A program made the translations under genes and the position numbers. From contig VBDY01000139.1 of assembly GCA_005882775.1 (NCBI GenBank), forward strand, positions 1 to 38,554: a stretch of 38,554 nt of DNA, written 5' to 3'. Positions within the stretch are counted from its first letter, which is position 1; every line of letters starts with the position of its first letter. A model generated the notes under the pieces. That model had not been told where the DNA came from, searched no databases, and saw only the letters and a list, made by a program, of their open reading frames with translations. Below, in pieces: positions 9,271 through 18,609 of the stretch. The stretch is from Chloroflexota bacterium (lineage in GTDB: Bacteria; Chloroflexota; Dormibacteria; CF-121).

Positions 9271-10068
9271 CTACTTGCAGGGGAAGCCGATGGGTTCGGA
9301 GTACGCGACCGCGGCTTGTTCCTGCGTGATGTAGCCATCATGGGCCATCTGCGCCAGGACGGCGAACTGGCGTGCTCTGGCGGCGCATGGGTTGCGGGAG
9401 GGGTCGTAGAACGACGGGGATTGGGGGAGGCCCGCCACCATCGAAGCCTGGGCAAGGTCCAGCTGGGCAGCCGCCAGGTGGAAATAGACGCTCGCCGCCT
9501 GGCCAACCCCAAAGGCGCGGCGGCCGTAATAGACCGAATTGAAGTACGCCTCGAGGATCTGCAGCTTGGTGTAGCGTGACTCGATCTTTAGGGCGAGCAG
9601 CACGTTTTCCGGCTTTCGCCAGTTGTCATCGTTGCCGTTCATGTAGAGGTTCTTGGCGAGCTGCTGGCTCAGCGTGCTCCCGCCCTCGAGGGCGCGCCGG
9701 TGGTACAGGTCGGCGAACAGGGCCCTGGCCATGCCCTGAAGGTCAATTCCGTGGTGCTGGTAGAACCGCTCGTCCTCGATCGAGATCAGCGCCTCGCTGA
9801 GCCGGTCGGGAACCTGCGCGATCGAGACCCGCTTTGCCCCGTGCTGGGCCAGGAGCACGTCCACCCGGCTTTGCAGGTCGTCTACGGAGGGAGTCACTGC
9901 CAGCCCGACGGCGGTGGCTACCCCCAGGACTGCGGTCATCCCGAGCACGGCCGTCAGGAACCACCCCAGGATCGGGCGGCCTCGCCGGGGCCGCGCAGCC
10001 GGACTGCCGGGCAGCGGCGGGAGCGGCAATATCTTTCCGGAAACGGGCTCCGTCCCGCCCGCCTGCAT
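9271..10068 (-). CDS. Monofunctional biosynthetic peptidoglycan transglycosylase (GT51)
   Basis: IEDERFYQHHGIDLQGMARA, GGSTLSQQLAKNLY, ILEAYFNSVYYGRRAFGVGQAA. N-terminal TM; start set at ATG 10068 because the upstream ORF extension is antisense to pdxS. Confidence 0.9.
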   Translation of the reverse strand: MQAGGTEPVSGKILPLPPLPGSPAARPRRGRPILGWFLTAVLGMTAVLGVATAVGLAVTPSVDDLQSRVDVLLAQHGAKRVSIAQVPDRLSEALISIEDERFYQHHGIDLQGMARALFADLYHRRALEGGSTLSQQLAKNLYMNGNDDNWRKPENVLLALKIESRYTKLQILEAYFNSVYYGRRAFGVGQAASVYFHLAAAQLDLAQASMVAGLPQSPSFYDPSRNPCAARARQFAVLAQMAHDGYITQEQAAVAYSEPIGFPCK

Positions 10069-10075
10069 GGTCTGA

Positions 10076-10099
10076 ATTGTAAGTGTCGGGCGGTAGAAT
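10076..10099. promoter_or_regulatory. Divergent -10-like boxes: TACAAT (minus, 10076-10081) and TAGAAT (plus, 10094-10099)
   Basis: TACAAT-N7-ATG (10068, minus) and TAGAAT-N6-GTG (10106, plus). Confidence 0.6.
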
Positions 10100-10105
10100 G
10101 AATTC

Positions 10106-11008
10106 GTGACAGACACAGCCGCTACCGAGCGGCGGGGGACCTGGAAAGTCAAGGCGGGACTCGCCGAGATGCTCAAGGGCGGCGTCATCATGGACGTTGT
10201 CACCCCGGACCAGGCCAGGATCGCCGAGGATGCCGGTGCGGTCGCTGTGATGGCGCTGGAGCGCGTCCCCGCGGACATCCGCAAAGAGGGTGGGGTCGCC
10301 AGGATGAGCGACCCGGGCCTGGTCAGCGGCATCATCGATGCGGTCACCATCCCGGTGATGGCCAAGTGCAGGATCGGTCATTTCGTCGAAGCCCAGATCC
10401 TCGAGTCGCTGGGCGTCGACTACATCGACGAGAGCGAAGTGCTGACGCCGGCTGACGAGGAGCACCACATCAACAAGCATCCTTTCAAGGTGCCGTTCGT
10501 CTGCGGCTGCCGGGACCTGGGTGAGGCATTGCGTCGAATTGCTGAGGGGGCAGCCATGATTCGTACCAAGGGTGAAGCCGGCACCGGAAACGTGGTGGAG
10601 GCGGTTCGCCATATGCGGGCTGTCAGTGGCGCCATCCGCCGGCTGCATGGCATCGGGCCCGAGGAGCTGGTCATGGAGGCCAAGCGCATCGGCGCCCCCG
10701 CGGACCTGCTCGAGGAGACGGCGCGCCTGGGGCGCTTGCCGGTGGTGAACTTCGCGGCCGGCGGGATCGCCACCCCCGCCGATGCGGCGCTGATGATGCA
10801 GCTCGGCTGCGACGGGATCTTCGTCGGCTCGGGGATCTTCAAAGCGGAAAATCCCTCCGCGAGGGCCAAGGCCATCGTGGCGGCGACCACGTACTTTGAC
10901 CGGCCGGACATCCTGGCCGACGCCTCCAGGAGTCTGGGGGAAGCCATGCGGGGGCTGGAAATTGGGGCGATACCCAAGGAGGAACTGCTCGCCGGCAGAG
11001 GCTGGTGA
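10106..11008 (+). CDS. pdxS: Pyridoxal 5'-phosphate synthase lyase subunit PdxS
   Basis: [91 protein letters not shown]. Confidence 0.98.
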   Translation: MTDTAATERRGTWKVKAGLAEMLKGGVIMDVVTPDQARIAEDAGAVAVMALERVPADIRKEGGVARMSDPGLVSGIIDAVTIPVMAKCRIGHFVEAQILESLGVDYIDESEVLTPADEEHHINKHPFKVPFVCGCRDLGEALRRIAEGAAMIRTKGEAGTGNVVEAVRHMRAVSGAIRRLHGIGPEELVMEAKRIGAPADLLEETARLGRLPVVNFAAGGIATPADAALMMQLGCDGIFVGSGIFKAENPSARAKAIVAATTYFDRPDILADASRSLGEAMRGLEIGAIPKEELLAGRGW

Positions 11009-11595
11009 GCCCGAAGCGCAGGCGGTTCGGGGTCCTGGCGCTGCAGGGCGATTTTCGCGAACATCTGGCCGCCCTGCGTGCCTGTGAGGTAGAGGGCGTG
11101 CCCGTCCGGCTGGCCAGCGAGCTGGAGGCCGTCGACGGCTTGATCCTGCCGGGCGGGGAGAGCACCACCATGATCCGGCTGATGGAACCCGCCCTCGATG
11201 CCGCCATCCGCCGGCGCGCCCACGCCGGAATGCCCGTCCTGGGTACCTGCGCGGGAATGATCCTGATGGCCAGCCTGGTGGAGGATGGTCGCCCCGACCA
11301 GCAACCGCTGGATCTGATGGACATCACCGTCCGCCGCAACGCATATGGCAGGCAGGTCGACAGTTTCGAGGCGACGGTCGATGTCCCGTTGCTCGGCGGC
11401 CCCGGGCCGGCAGTGTTTATAAGGGCCCCGCGCGTGACTACGCACGGCGACAGCGTCGAGGTGCTTGCCGAGCTGGGCTCGGAGCCGGTCGCTCTCCGCC
11501 AGGGAAACCGGGTCGCCCTCGCCTTCCACCCCGAGCTCACCTCAGACCGGCGCTGGCATCAGTACGTGCTCTCCCTGGACGGGGAGAAGCGATGA
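11005..11595 (+). CDS. pdxT: Pyridoxal 5'-phosphate synthase glutaminase subunit PdxT
   Basis: [42 protein letters not shown] overlap with pdxS. Confidence 0.97.
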   Translation: MSPKRRRFGVLALQGDFREHLAALRACEVEGVPVRLASELEAVDGLILPGGESTTMIRLMEPALDAAIRRRAHAGMPVLGTCAGMILMASLVEDGRPDQQPLDLMDITVRRNAYGRQVDSFEATVDVPLLGGPGPAVFIRAPRVTTHGDSVEVLAELGSEPVALRQGNRVALAFHPELTSDRRWHQYVLSLDGEKR

Positions 11596-12617
11596 GGCTG
11601 CAGGTCCGCCCGGCCCAGCTCAAGGACCTGGGCGCGATCGAATCCCTCTACCGCCGGCAGCTCGGCGAGGGCGATCGCCCCGGCGCTGCGACTGCCGGTG
11701 CGCCCAGGAGGCAGTTCGCATCCAAGCGCCTGTGGTTTCTGTTGAACAGCACGTTTGCCTCCATCCTCCCGATCACCTCGTCCGCCGACCACGTCTACGT
11801 GGGCGAGCTCCCCGGTAAGTCCGGCATCCAGGGGTTCATTCAGGCCGAGGTGGCGCCCATGGGCAGCCATGTCTGGCAGATCCTCAACCTCTGCCTGAAT
11901 CCCGACCTAGATCGCTTTGGCGCGGGCACCGCACTCCTCGACCAGCTCTTCAATGAGGGTCTGCAACGCGGGGTGAGCAAATTTATCGTCAGGCTGCCGC
12001 TCGACGACCCGATCGGCGACCTGTTTCGGGCCCGCGGCTTCACCGCCTATGCCACCGAGCACGCCCTGCTGGCGGAGTCTCTTTCGGCTCGGCCCGCCCC
12101 GCCGCTTAGCGGCTGGCGAGCCATGCGCCGGGAGGACGCGTTCGGCGTGTACCTCGTATACGCTGCGGTCACGCCCCGCCAGGTCGCCGCGGTGGAGGCC
12201 AACAGTTTTGCCGAATGGCGCCACATCATGCAGGAGACCTCCTGGCGCAGCCGTGTGCCACGGGCCGTGCGCCAGCGCCGGTTCGTGGTCGACCTGGTGC
12301 AGGTGGTGGGCTGGATGGGGGTCAGTCCGGGCAGCGGCGGCCGTCCGCACACACTCTCGCTCTTGAGCCTGGCCGAGCCCAAGGAGCTCCTCCCGGCCCT
12401 GATCGATAGGAGCCTGGCCTACGTTGCGCAGCACCATCCCGGGCCGGTGTGGTGCAGCCTTCGCCAGTACCATGAGCCCGCCATCACTTTGCTCAAGCAC
12501 CAAGGGTTCGAAGTAATCGCCTCCCAGACGCTGATGGTCCGCGAGCTGGCCCTCAAGGTACCGGCGCGGGTAAAGGTCGGAATCAGGGACAAGCGGCTGG
12601 TGCCGCAGTACGGGTGA
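11592..12617 (+). CDS. GNAT-like N-acetyltransferase
   Basis: LRVRPAQLKDLGAIESLY-type N-terminus; LNLCLNPDLDRFGAGTALLDQLFNEG acetyl-CoA-binding-like segment; ATGA overlap with pdxT. Confidence 0.6.
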   Translation: MRLQVRPAQLKDLGAIESLYRRQLGEGDRPGAATAGAPRRQFASKRLWFLLNSTFASILPITSSADHVYVGELPGKSGIQGFIQAEVAPMGSHVWQILNLCLNPDLDRFGAGTALLDQLFNEGLQRGVSKFIVRLPLDDPIGDLFRARGFTAYATEHALLAESLSARPAPPLSGWRAMRREDAFGVYLVYAAVTPRQVAAVEANSFAEWRHIMQETSWRSRVPRAVRQRRFVVDLVQVVGWMGVSPGSGGRPHTLSLLSLAEPKELLPALIDRSLAYVAQHHPGPVWCSLRQYHEPAITLLKHQGFEVIASQTLMVRELALKVPARVKVGIRDKRLVPQYG

Positions 12618-14170
12618 TGCAGGAGCTCAGACGTTCCCAGAACGGACTGGCCCTGGCGGATCCCGCCGAGCTGGACCAACTGTTTCAGGCTTTGCCGCCT
12701 CACATCCACCGGGCGGTCCGGAGGCTCGACCATCAGGGCCTGCTCCTGGAAGTGGTGCTGGACCTGGGCCGCGAACCCGAGGCGCGTTTTCCAGAGGCGG
12801 AGGTGATTCTGGACGAGACCCCGGTGACGCTCGAGGACCTGGAGTTCGTCGCCACGCGAGTCGGGTCATTCGGCGACGACAACCGGGCCGGCATCGAGCG
12901 GACGCTCCACCGGATTTCGGCAATCCGCAACCGATCGGGGCAGATTGTCGGCCTGACCTGCCGGGTGGGCCGGGCCATCACCGGGACCATCGACATCATC
13001 AAGGACATGGTCATCGGCGGCAAGAGCATCCTGCTGCTGGGCCGGCCGGGGATCGGCAAGACCACCATGCTCCGGGAGTGCGCCCGGGTGTTGGCGGACG
13101 AGATGAAGAAGCGGGTGGTCATCGTCGACACCTCGAATGAGATTGGTGGGGATGGTGACATCCCGCACCCCGGAATAGGGCGCTCCCGTCGGATGCAGGT
13201 GCGGACTCCCTCACTTCAGCACTCGGTGATGATCGAAGCCGTGGAGAATCACATGCCCCAGGTGATCGTGATCGACGAGATCGGAACCGAGCTGGAGGCG
13301 GCGGCGGCCCGCACCATTGCCGAGCGGGGCGTCCAGCTTGTGGCCACTGCCCATGGCAACTCGCTGGAGAACCTGCTGGTGAACCCAACCCTCAATGACC
13401 TGCTCGGCGGGATTCAGACCGTGACCCTCTCCGACGAGGAGGCGCGCCGCCGCGGGACGCAGAAATCGGTGCTGGAACGCAAGTCCCCCCCCACCTTCGA
13501 TGTGCTGGTCGAGATTCACGACCGGGGCCGGCTCGCCATTCACCAGCCGCTCGCCGACGTCGTTGACGCCGCCCTGCGGGGTGTTCTCAAGCCTCCCCAG
13601 ATGCGCATCCGCGGGACTGATGGTGAGATCGTCGCCCGTCTGGCGGAGACGGCTCCGATGCGCACCGCGGCGGTGCGCGAGCCGGTGGAGTCGCGGGCGC
13701 GGAGCCTGCACGAGAGCCTGTCTGTCTTTCCTTACGGCGTCAGCCGCAACTACCTGGAACAGGCTATCAGCGAACTGCACGTTCCCATCCGGGTCCAGAA
13801 CCACCTCGAGGAGGCGGACCTCATCCTCACCCTGAAGAACTACTACCGTCGCAAGGACTCACCGTTGAAGGAGGCCGAGTCCGAGGGGATTCCGATCCAG
13901 GTGCTGAAGAGCAACACCATCACCCAGATCAAGAATGCCCTGAGCCGTATGTATCAGCTGGAAACGCCGGACCCTACCGAATCCGCCTTGCAGGAAACCA
14001 TTGAAGGCATTCGCCGGGCGAAGGCGACCAGTTCCATGGTGGAACTGTCTCCGCAGAATGCCTACGTTCGCCGCCTGCAGCACCAGTTGGTGGAGCGACA
14101 CGAGCTGACCGCCCGCAGTACTGGCAAGGAGCCCAACCGGCGGTTGCGCATCTACACCAGCTCGGACTGA
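12614..14170 (+). CDS. R3H-associated AAA ATPase (SpoIIIAA/Ycf45-like)
   Basis: Walker A LLLGRPGIGKTTMLRECARVLAD, Walker B VIVIDEIGTELEA, VATAHGNSLENLLVNPTLNDLLGGI; GTGA overlap with upstream gene. Confidence 0.88.
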   Translation: MMQELRRSQNGLALADPAELDQLFQALPPHIHRAVRRLDHQGLLLEVVLDLGREPEARFPEAEVILDETPVTLEDLEFVATRVGSFGDDNRAGIERTLHRISAIRNRSGQIVGLTCRVGRAITGTIDIIKDMVIGGKSILLLGRPGIGKTTMLRECARVLADEMKKRVVIVDTSNEIGGDGDIPHPGIGRSRRMQVRTPSLQHSVMIEAVENHMPQVIVIDEIGTELEAAAARTIAERGVQLVATAHGNSLENLLVNPTLNDLLGGIQTVTLSDEEARRRGTQKSVLERKSPPTFDVLVEIHDRGRLAIHQPLADVVDAALRGVLKPPQMRIRGTDGEIVARLAETAPMRTAAVREPVESRARSLHESLSVFPYGVSRNYLEQAISELHVPIRVQNHLEEADLILTLKNYYRRKDSPLKEAESEGIPIQVLKSNTITQIKNALSRMYQLETPDPTESALQETIEGIRRAKATSSMVELSPQNAYVRRLQHQLVERHELTARSTGKEPNRRLRIYTSSD

Positions 14171-14207
14171 CGCTGTCCGGGGACGCGCTATAGTGCACGC
14201 GAAACCT

Positions 14208-14879
14208 ATGGACGCCGGCGAGAAGGGAAGTGGGTTCTTCGTCACGTTCGAAGGCCCCGAGGGTGGCGGAAAGTCGACCCAGATTCACCGCCTGGCGTCG
14301 GCCCTGGCTGACCAGGGGTTCACTGTATGGACGACCCGGGAACCGGGCGGCACCTCATTGGGCGAGCGGATTCGGCCCCTGCTGCTCGGCCCCCGTACCG
14401 GCGAGCTCTCTCCGCTGACCGAAGCCCTGCTCTTCACGGCGGCGCGAGCTCAACTGGTGGCGGAGGTGATCCAGCCACGCTTGCGCCGGGGCGAGGTGGT
14501 GCTGTGCGACCGATTCATCGACTCCACCCTCGCCTATCAGGGGTACGGGCGTGGTCTTGACCTGGCCTTCCTTACCCGGCTTCAGGACGAGGCTACCGCC
14601 GGCCTCAGGCCGCAGCTCACCTTGCTGCTGACGCTCCCGGTGCAGGTTGGTCTCTCGCGCATTCCGGTCAGCTCTCAGGACCGGCTCGACCGGGAGGACC
14701 CGGCTTTCCACGCCCGCGTCCTCGATGGCTATCTCCGGCTGGCGGGCTCAGATCCGGACCGGTGGCGGCAGGTCGATGCCTCCGCAAGCCCGGACGCGGT
14801 GGCCGCAACCATCCTCGAGCACGTTCACCAGGCGATCAAACGCGCCGGGATTCAACCGGCCGAGCGCCGGTCCGCATGA
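14208..14879 (+). CDS. tmk: Thymidylate kinase
   Basis: FVTFEGPEGGGKSTQIHRLASAL, TREPGGTSLGERIR, LCDRFIDSTLAYQGYGRGLD. GTG 14193 is an alternative start. Confidence 0.95.
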   Translation: MDAGEKGSGFFVTFEGPEGGGKSTQIHRLASALADQGFTVWTTREPGGTSLGERIRPLLLGPRTGELSPLTEALLFTAARAQLVAEVIQPRLRRGEVVLCDRFIDSTLAYQGYGRGLDLAFLTRLQDEATAGLRPQLTLLLTLPVQVGLSRIPVSSQDRLDREDPAFHARVLDGYLRLAGSDPDRWRQVDASASPDAVAATILEHVHQAIKRAGIQPAERRSA

Positions 14880-15205
14880 AGCTGCTGATCGCGGTTGTCC
14901 ACAACGAGGATGCCTCCTCCACCATGGACGCGCTCAATGACCGCGGCATCTCGGTCACCCGATTCGCCAGCTCCGGCGGCTTTCTGCAGCACAAGAACGT
15001 GACCCTGATGTCGGGGATAGACGATGACCGCGTGGAAGAGGTGCTGGCCCTGATCAAGGAGAACTGCCGCACCCGGAGCGAGTTCATGAACCCGATGCCT
15101 CCCCTGGTAGAGCCCGGTGATTTCTTCGTTCCCTACCCGGTGGAGGTGCAGGTGGGCGGCGCCACCGTCTTCATCATGAGCGTCGACCGTTTCGAAAAGC
15201 TCTGA
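14876..15205 (+). CDS. darA: Cyclic-di-AMP receptor, PII-like (DarA/YaaQ family)
   Basis: MKLLIAVVHNEDASSTMDALNDRGISVTRFASSGGFLQHKNVTLMSGIDDDRVEEVL; adjacent to tmk as in Firmicutes; ATGA overlap. Confidence 0.9.
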   Translation: MKLLIAVVHNEDASSTMDALNDRGISVTRFASSGGFLQHKNVTLMSGIDDDRVEEVLALIKENCRTRSEFMNPMPPLVEPGDFFVPYPVEVQVGGATVFIMSVDRFEKL

Positions 15206-15909
15206 TCCGAGGTCTCGGAACAGCCCTCAACGTGGCCACCGTGCTGGCCGGCTCGGCCATCGGGCTCTCATTGGGTCGGGTGATTCCCGGCAGACTTCAC
15301 GAGACGGTCAGGATCGCCATCGGGCTGTTTGTGGCCGTCTACGGGATACAGATGGCGCTCGGTACCCGCAATCCCTTGATTCTGCTGGTGAGCCTGGTGC
15401 TGGGGGCCGTCATCGGCGAGCTGTTGCGGCTCGACGAAGGCGTGCAGGCGGTGGGGCGCTGGACGGAGCGCAGGGCCGGCAGCGGCGACCAGCCGGGGCG
15501 GGTCAGCCTCGCCTTCGTCACCACCAGCCTGCTCTTCTGCGTCGGTCCTCTCACCATCATCGGGACCTTCCTGGACGGGGCCAGGGGTGACGTCACGGTG
15601 CTGGCCGTCAAGTCCACCCTCGACGGATTCTCCTCGATCGTCTTCGCCGCCACCCTGGGCTGGGGAGTCGCACTCGCGGCCGCCACCGTCCTGCTCGTGC
15701 AGGGAACCCTGACCCTGCTCGCATTCGTCCTGCACGCCGGCCTCGGCGCCCGGGAGACAGCGGAATTGACCGCTGTCGGTGGGGTCGCCGTGATCGCGAT
15801 CGCCCTTGGTCTGCTCCAGCTGAAGACGATCCGGGTGGCCAACCTGTTGCCGGGCCTGGTCATCGCCCCGGCCCTGGTTGCCATCTCTCATGCGCTCCGC
15901 CTGACCTGA
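15202..15909 (+). CDS. DUF554 family membrane protein
   Basis: IRGLGTALNVATVLAGSAIGLSLGR ... VTTSLLFCVGPLTIIGTFLDG ... KSTLDGFSSIVFAATLGWGV. The conserved N-terminus precedes GTG 15232; CTG 15202 proposed as start. Confidence 0.85.
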   Translation: MIRGLGTALNVATVLAGSAIGLSLGRVIPGRLHETVRIAIGLFVAVYGIQMALGTRNPLILLVSLVLGAVIGELLRLDEGVQAVGRWTERRAGSGDQPGRVSLAFVTTSLLFCVGPLTIIGTFLDGARGDVTVLAVKSTLDGFSSIVFAATLGWGVALAAATVLLVQGTLTLLAFVLHAGLGARETAELTAVGGVAVIAIALGLLQLKTIRVANLLPGLVIAPALVAISHALRLT

Positions 15910-15927
15910 CCGTAGACTGGAATTCCC

Positions 15928-16332
15928 TTGACCAAGTCCGAGCCCGGCGGTGAACGGCGGGTCGACTGGCTGGCTGCCGGCCTCGGCCTGATCCTGGCCG
16001 TCCTGACCGAGCTCGCCGGTTCAGCCGTCTGGTTTGGCGGTCACCGCGGCGGGACGGTGCAGATGGGGGTGTTGACCCTGGGAGCCCTGGTCGCCGGTGG
16101 GTTTGTGGCCGGCTACCTGGGTCCGCTGAGTGGTTCCGTCTGGAACGGGATCGTGGTTGCCATCGGATTCATTGTCGTAGGCCAGCTGGCCGGTGCGGCC
16201 GAACCCGTCGGGCCGCTCGGCTCTGGCGGCCTTGATACGCTTGGCCTGGTCATCGACGACGTGCTGGTCCTGACCGGAGGGACCATGGGGGGCCTGCTGG
16301 CGCGAGGGGCGCGGAGGCTGGTAACCCGGTAA
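15928..16332 (+). CDS. Hypothetical multi-pass membrane protein
   Basis: Several hydrophobic segments; TTG start with TAGACT at 15913-15918. Confidence 0.65.
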   Translation: MTKSEPGGERRVDWLAAGLGLILAVLTELAGSAVWFGGHRGGTVQMGVLTLGALVAGGFVAGYLGPLSGSVWNGIVVAIGFIVVGQLAGAAEPVGPLGSGGLDTLGLVIDDVLVLTGGTMGGLLARGARRLVTR

Positions 16333-16406
16333 CGAATTCACTCCGCCGGCGTTTTCCCATCAGCTCTGGAACCGACTCAGGGAATGAAAGGTAGGTAGAG
16401 GCAGAC

Positions 16407-17399
16407 ATGGAAATCGGCAACGGCAACGGCTCGGTGGCGGGGCTGGGTACCCGGATCGTCGAAAACGTCAGCCGGGTACTGGTGGGCAAGGAACCGGAGA
16501 TCGAGCTCTGCGTGATCGCCCTCCTCAGCCGCGGCCACATCCTGATCGAAGATGTCCCTGGCGTGGGCAAAACCATGCTGGCCAAGTCCCTGGCACGCTC
16601 CCTCGGCTGCTCCTTCGAGCGGCTCCAGTTCACCCCCGACCTGCTGCCGTCGGATGTCACCGGCGTGAACATCTACAGCCCGAACACCCAGCGCTTTGAG
16701 TTCCGCCAGGGGCCAGTGTTCACCCAGGTGCTGCTGGCCGATGAGATCAACCGCGCCACCCCAAAGACGCAGTCAGCCCTGCTGGAGGCGATGGAGGAGC
16801 GGCAGGTGACGGTGGACGGCACCACCTATCCGCTCTCGCTGCCCTTCCTGGTGCTGGCCACGCAAAACCCAATCGAGTTCGCCGGTACGTTTCCCCTGCC
16901 CGAAGCGCAGGTGGACCGTTTTATGATGCGCATCCAGCTCGGCTACCTTGACGTCGCCCACGAAGTCCAGGTGCTGGATCGCTTCCAGCGCGAGTCGCCC
17001 ATGGAACAGCTCGAGGCGGTGGCCACGGCTGAGGACATCGTGGCCGGCCACAAGGCAGTCCAGGAGGTCTACGTCGACGAGCAGCTCAAGGAGTACGTGG
17101 CCCGGCTCACCCACCGGACCCGCAGCCACGCGGATATCGGCCTGGGAGCCAGCTCACGTGGCTCACTCGGCCTGTTCCGCACGGCCCAGGCCAGGGCCGC
17201 CCTCGACGGGCGCGACTACGTCACCCCTGATGACATCAAAGCCCTCGCACTCCCCATCCTCGCCCACCGGCTGATCCTGAAACCCAATGCCGAGCTGCGA
17301 GGTCTGACAGCGTCGAAGATCATGGGTCAGATCCTGGAGAGCGAGCCCGTGCCGCCGCCCACCCTGGTATCGCGGTTCGGGCGCCGGGCCGCAGGCTAG
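16407..17399 (+). CDS. MoxR family AAA ATPase
   Basis: HILIEDVPGVGKTMLAKSLA, VLLADEINRATPKTQSALLEAMEERQVTVDG, ATQNPIEFAGTFPLPEAQVDRFMM. Confidence 0.96.
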   Translation: MEIGNGNGSVAGLGTRIVENVSRVLVGKEPEIELCVIALLSRGHILIEDVPGVGKTMLAKSLARSLGCSFERLQFTPDLLPSDVTGVNIYSPNTQRFEFRQGPVFTQVLLADEINRATPKTQSALLEAMEERQVTVDGTTYPLSLPFLVLATQNPIEFAGTFPLPEAQVDRFMMRIQLGYLDVAHEVQVLDRFQRESPMEQLEAVATAEDIVAGHKAVQEVYVDEQLKEYVARLTHRTRSHADIGLGASSRGSLGLFRTAQARAALDGRDYVTPDDIKALALPILAHRLILKPNAELRGLTASKIMGQILESEPVPPPTLVSRFGRRAAG

Positions 17400-17409
17400 A
17401 CCCGCTCCC

Positions 17410-18609
17410 ATGCGTATGCCCCGGCTGCCGCTGGTCACGGCCCTGGCACTTTTGCTTTTCTTCGCCTACATCACGGCCATCCCGCTTGCCTTCAAGCTCT
17501 TCTACGCCCTGGTCCTTCTGCTGGTGATGAGCTATCTGTGGAGCCGGCTGCTCAGGAACGCACTGGTGGTCAAACGCACCAGCCCGGAGGGTCAGTTCCA
17601 GGTGGGCGACGAGTTCGAGGAGCGGTTCCTGGTCGAGAACCGCTCCTGGGTTCCCGTGCCCCTGATCGAGCTGACCGACTTTTCCAACCTGTCGGGTTAC
17701 AACCCCGGCCGTGTCTTCAGCCTCAAGGGACACAAGTCCCGCCGATGGGCCTCCAAGGGAAAGTTCAAGCAGCGCGGCCTCTTTACCTTCGGACCGGTCG
17801 AGCTTCGCTTTGGCGACCCGTTCGGCCTCTTCACCCAGACGGTCCGTTTTCCGGGGACCCAGTCCGTGGTCGTCTATCCCGTGCTGCGGCCGGTCGGGCA
17901 GCTGGAAGCCCTGGCGCCCAGTGCCTCAGGCGACGAGCAGACTCGCGGCCGGGTCCTGGACTTACCTCCCAACGCGACCACGATTCGCGAACACGTTCCC
18001 ACCGATAGCGTCAAGCGAATCCACTGGGCCTCCTCTGCCCGGCTTGGCCGTCTGATGAGTCGTAGCTTTGAAACTCGTGAGGGCGGTGACGCCTGGATCG
18101 TGCTCGATCTGCAATCGAGCGTCCACGCAGGTGAAGCCCCGGAGTCGACCCTGGAGTACGCGATGAGCCTGGCCGCCTCGATCGCCGACGCGGGGATGCG
18201 CAAGGGTGGGGCGGTAGGAGTGGTCAGCAATGATGCCAACCTGAGCCTGATCGAGGCAGCCCGGGGTGACCAGCAGCGCAACAAACTGTTCGAGTTCTTC
18301 ACCCTTGGCCAGGCCGACGGGAGCGTCTCGCTTGCCAGCCTCTTGCGCTCGCAGCGCGAGCACTGGCGTCATCGCGGAGGGCTGATTGTGGTGACGCCGT
18401 CGACGGATCCTGCCTGGGTCGAGGCGCTGCTCGATCTTGGCGTCCGCGGCCACCGGACGCTGGTCATCTACATAGATCCGCGGGGCTTCGGCAAGGACGC
18501 CCCGCCGCTCTCCCTCGCGGGTCGCTGGCGTCAGGCGCTGAACTGGTGGGTTGTTCGCGGCAGCGAGGATCTCGAGATGGCCAGGGAGCATCGGGTTGCC
18601 GCCGGTTAG
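17410..18609 (+). CDS. DUF58 domain-containing protein
   Basis: Two N-terminal TMs; RGLFTFGPVELRFGDPFGLF; IREHVPTDSVKRIHWASSARLGRLMSRSFE. Confidence 0.93.
   Translation: MRMPRLPLVTALALLLFFAYITAIPLAFKLFYALVLLLVMSYLWSRLLRNALVVKRTSPEGQFQVGDEFEERFLVENRSWVPVPLIELTDFSNLSGYNPGRVFSLKGHKSRRWASKGKFKQRGLFTFGPVELRFGDPFGLFTQTVRFPGTQSVVVYPVLRPVGQLEALAPSASGDEQTRGRVLDLPPNATTIREHVPTDSVKRIHWASSARLGRLMSRSFETREGGDAWIVLDLQSSVHAGEAPESTLEYAMSLAASIADAGMRKGGAVGVVSNDANLSLIEAARGDQQRNKLFEFFTLGQADGSVSLASLLRSQREHWRHRGGLIVVTPSTDPAWVEALLDLGVRGHRTLVIYIDPRGFGKDAPPLSLAGRWRQALNWWVVRGSEDLEMAREHRVAAG

Noticed and set aside
8136-9512. 458-aa minus-strand ORF
   Set aside because: Antisense to TldE and C26 genes, both with strong motifs.
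10420-11529. 369-aa minus-strand ORF
   Set aside because: Antisense to pdxS and pdxT.
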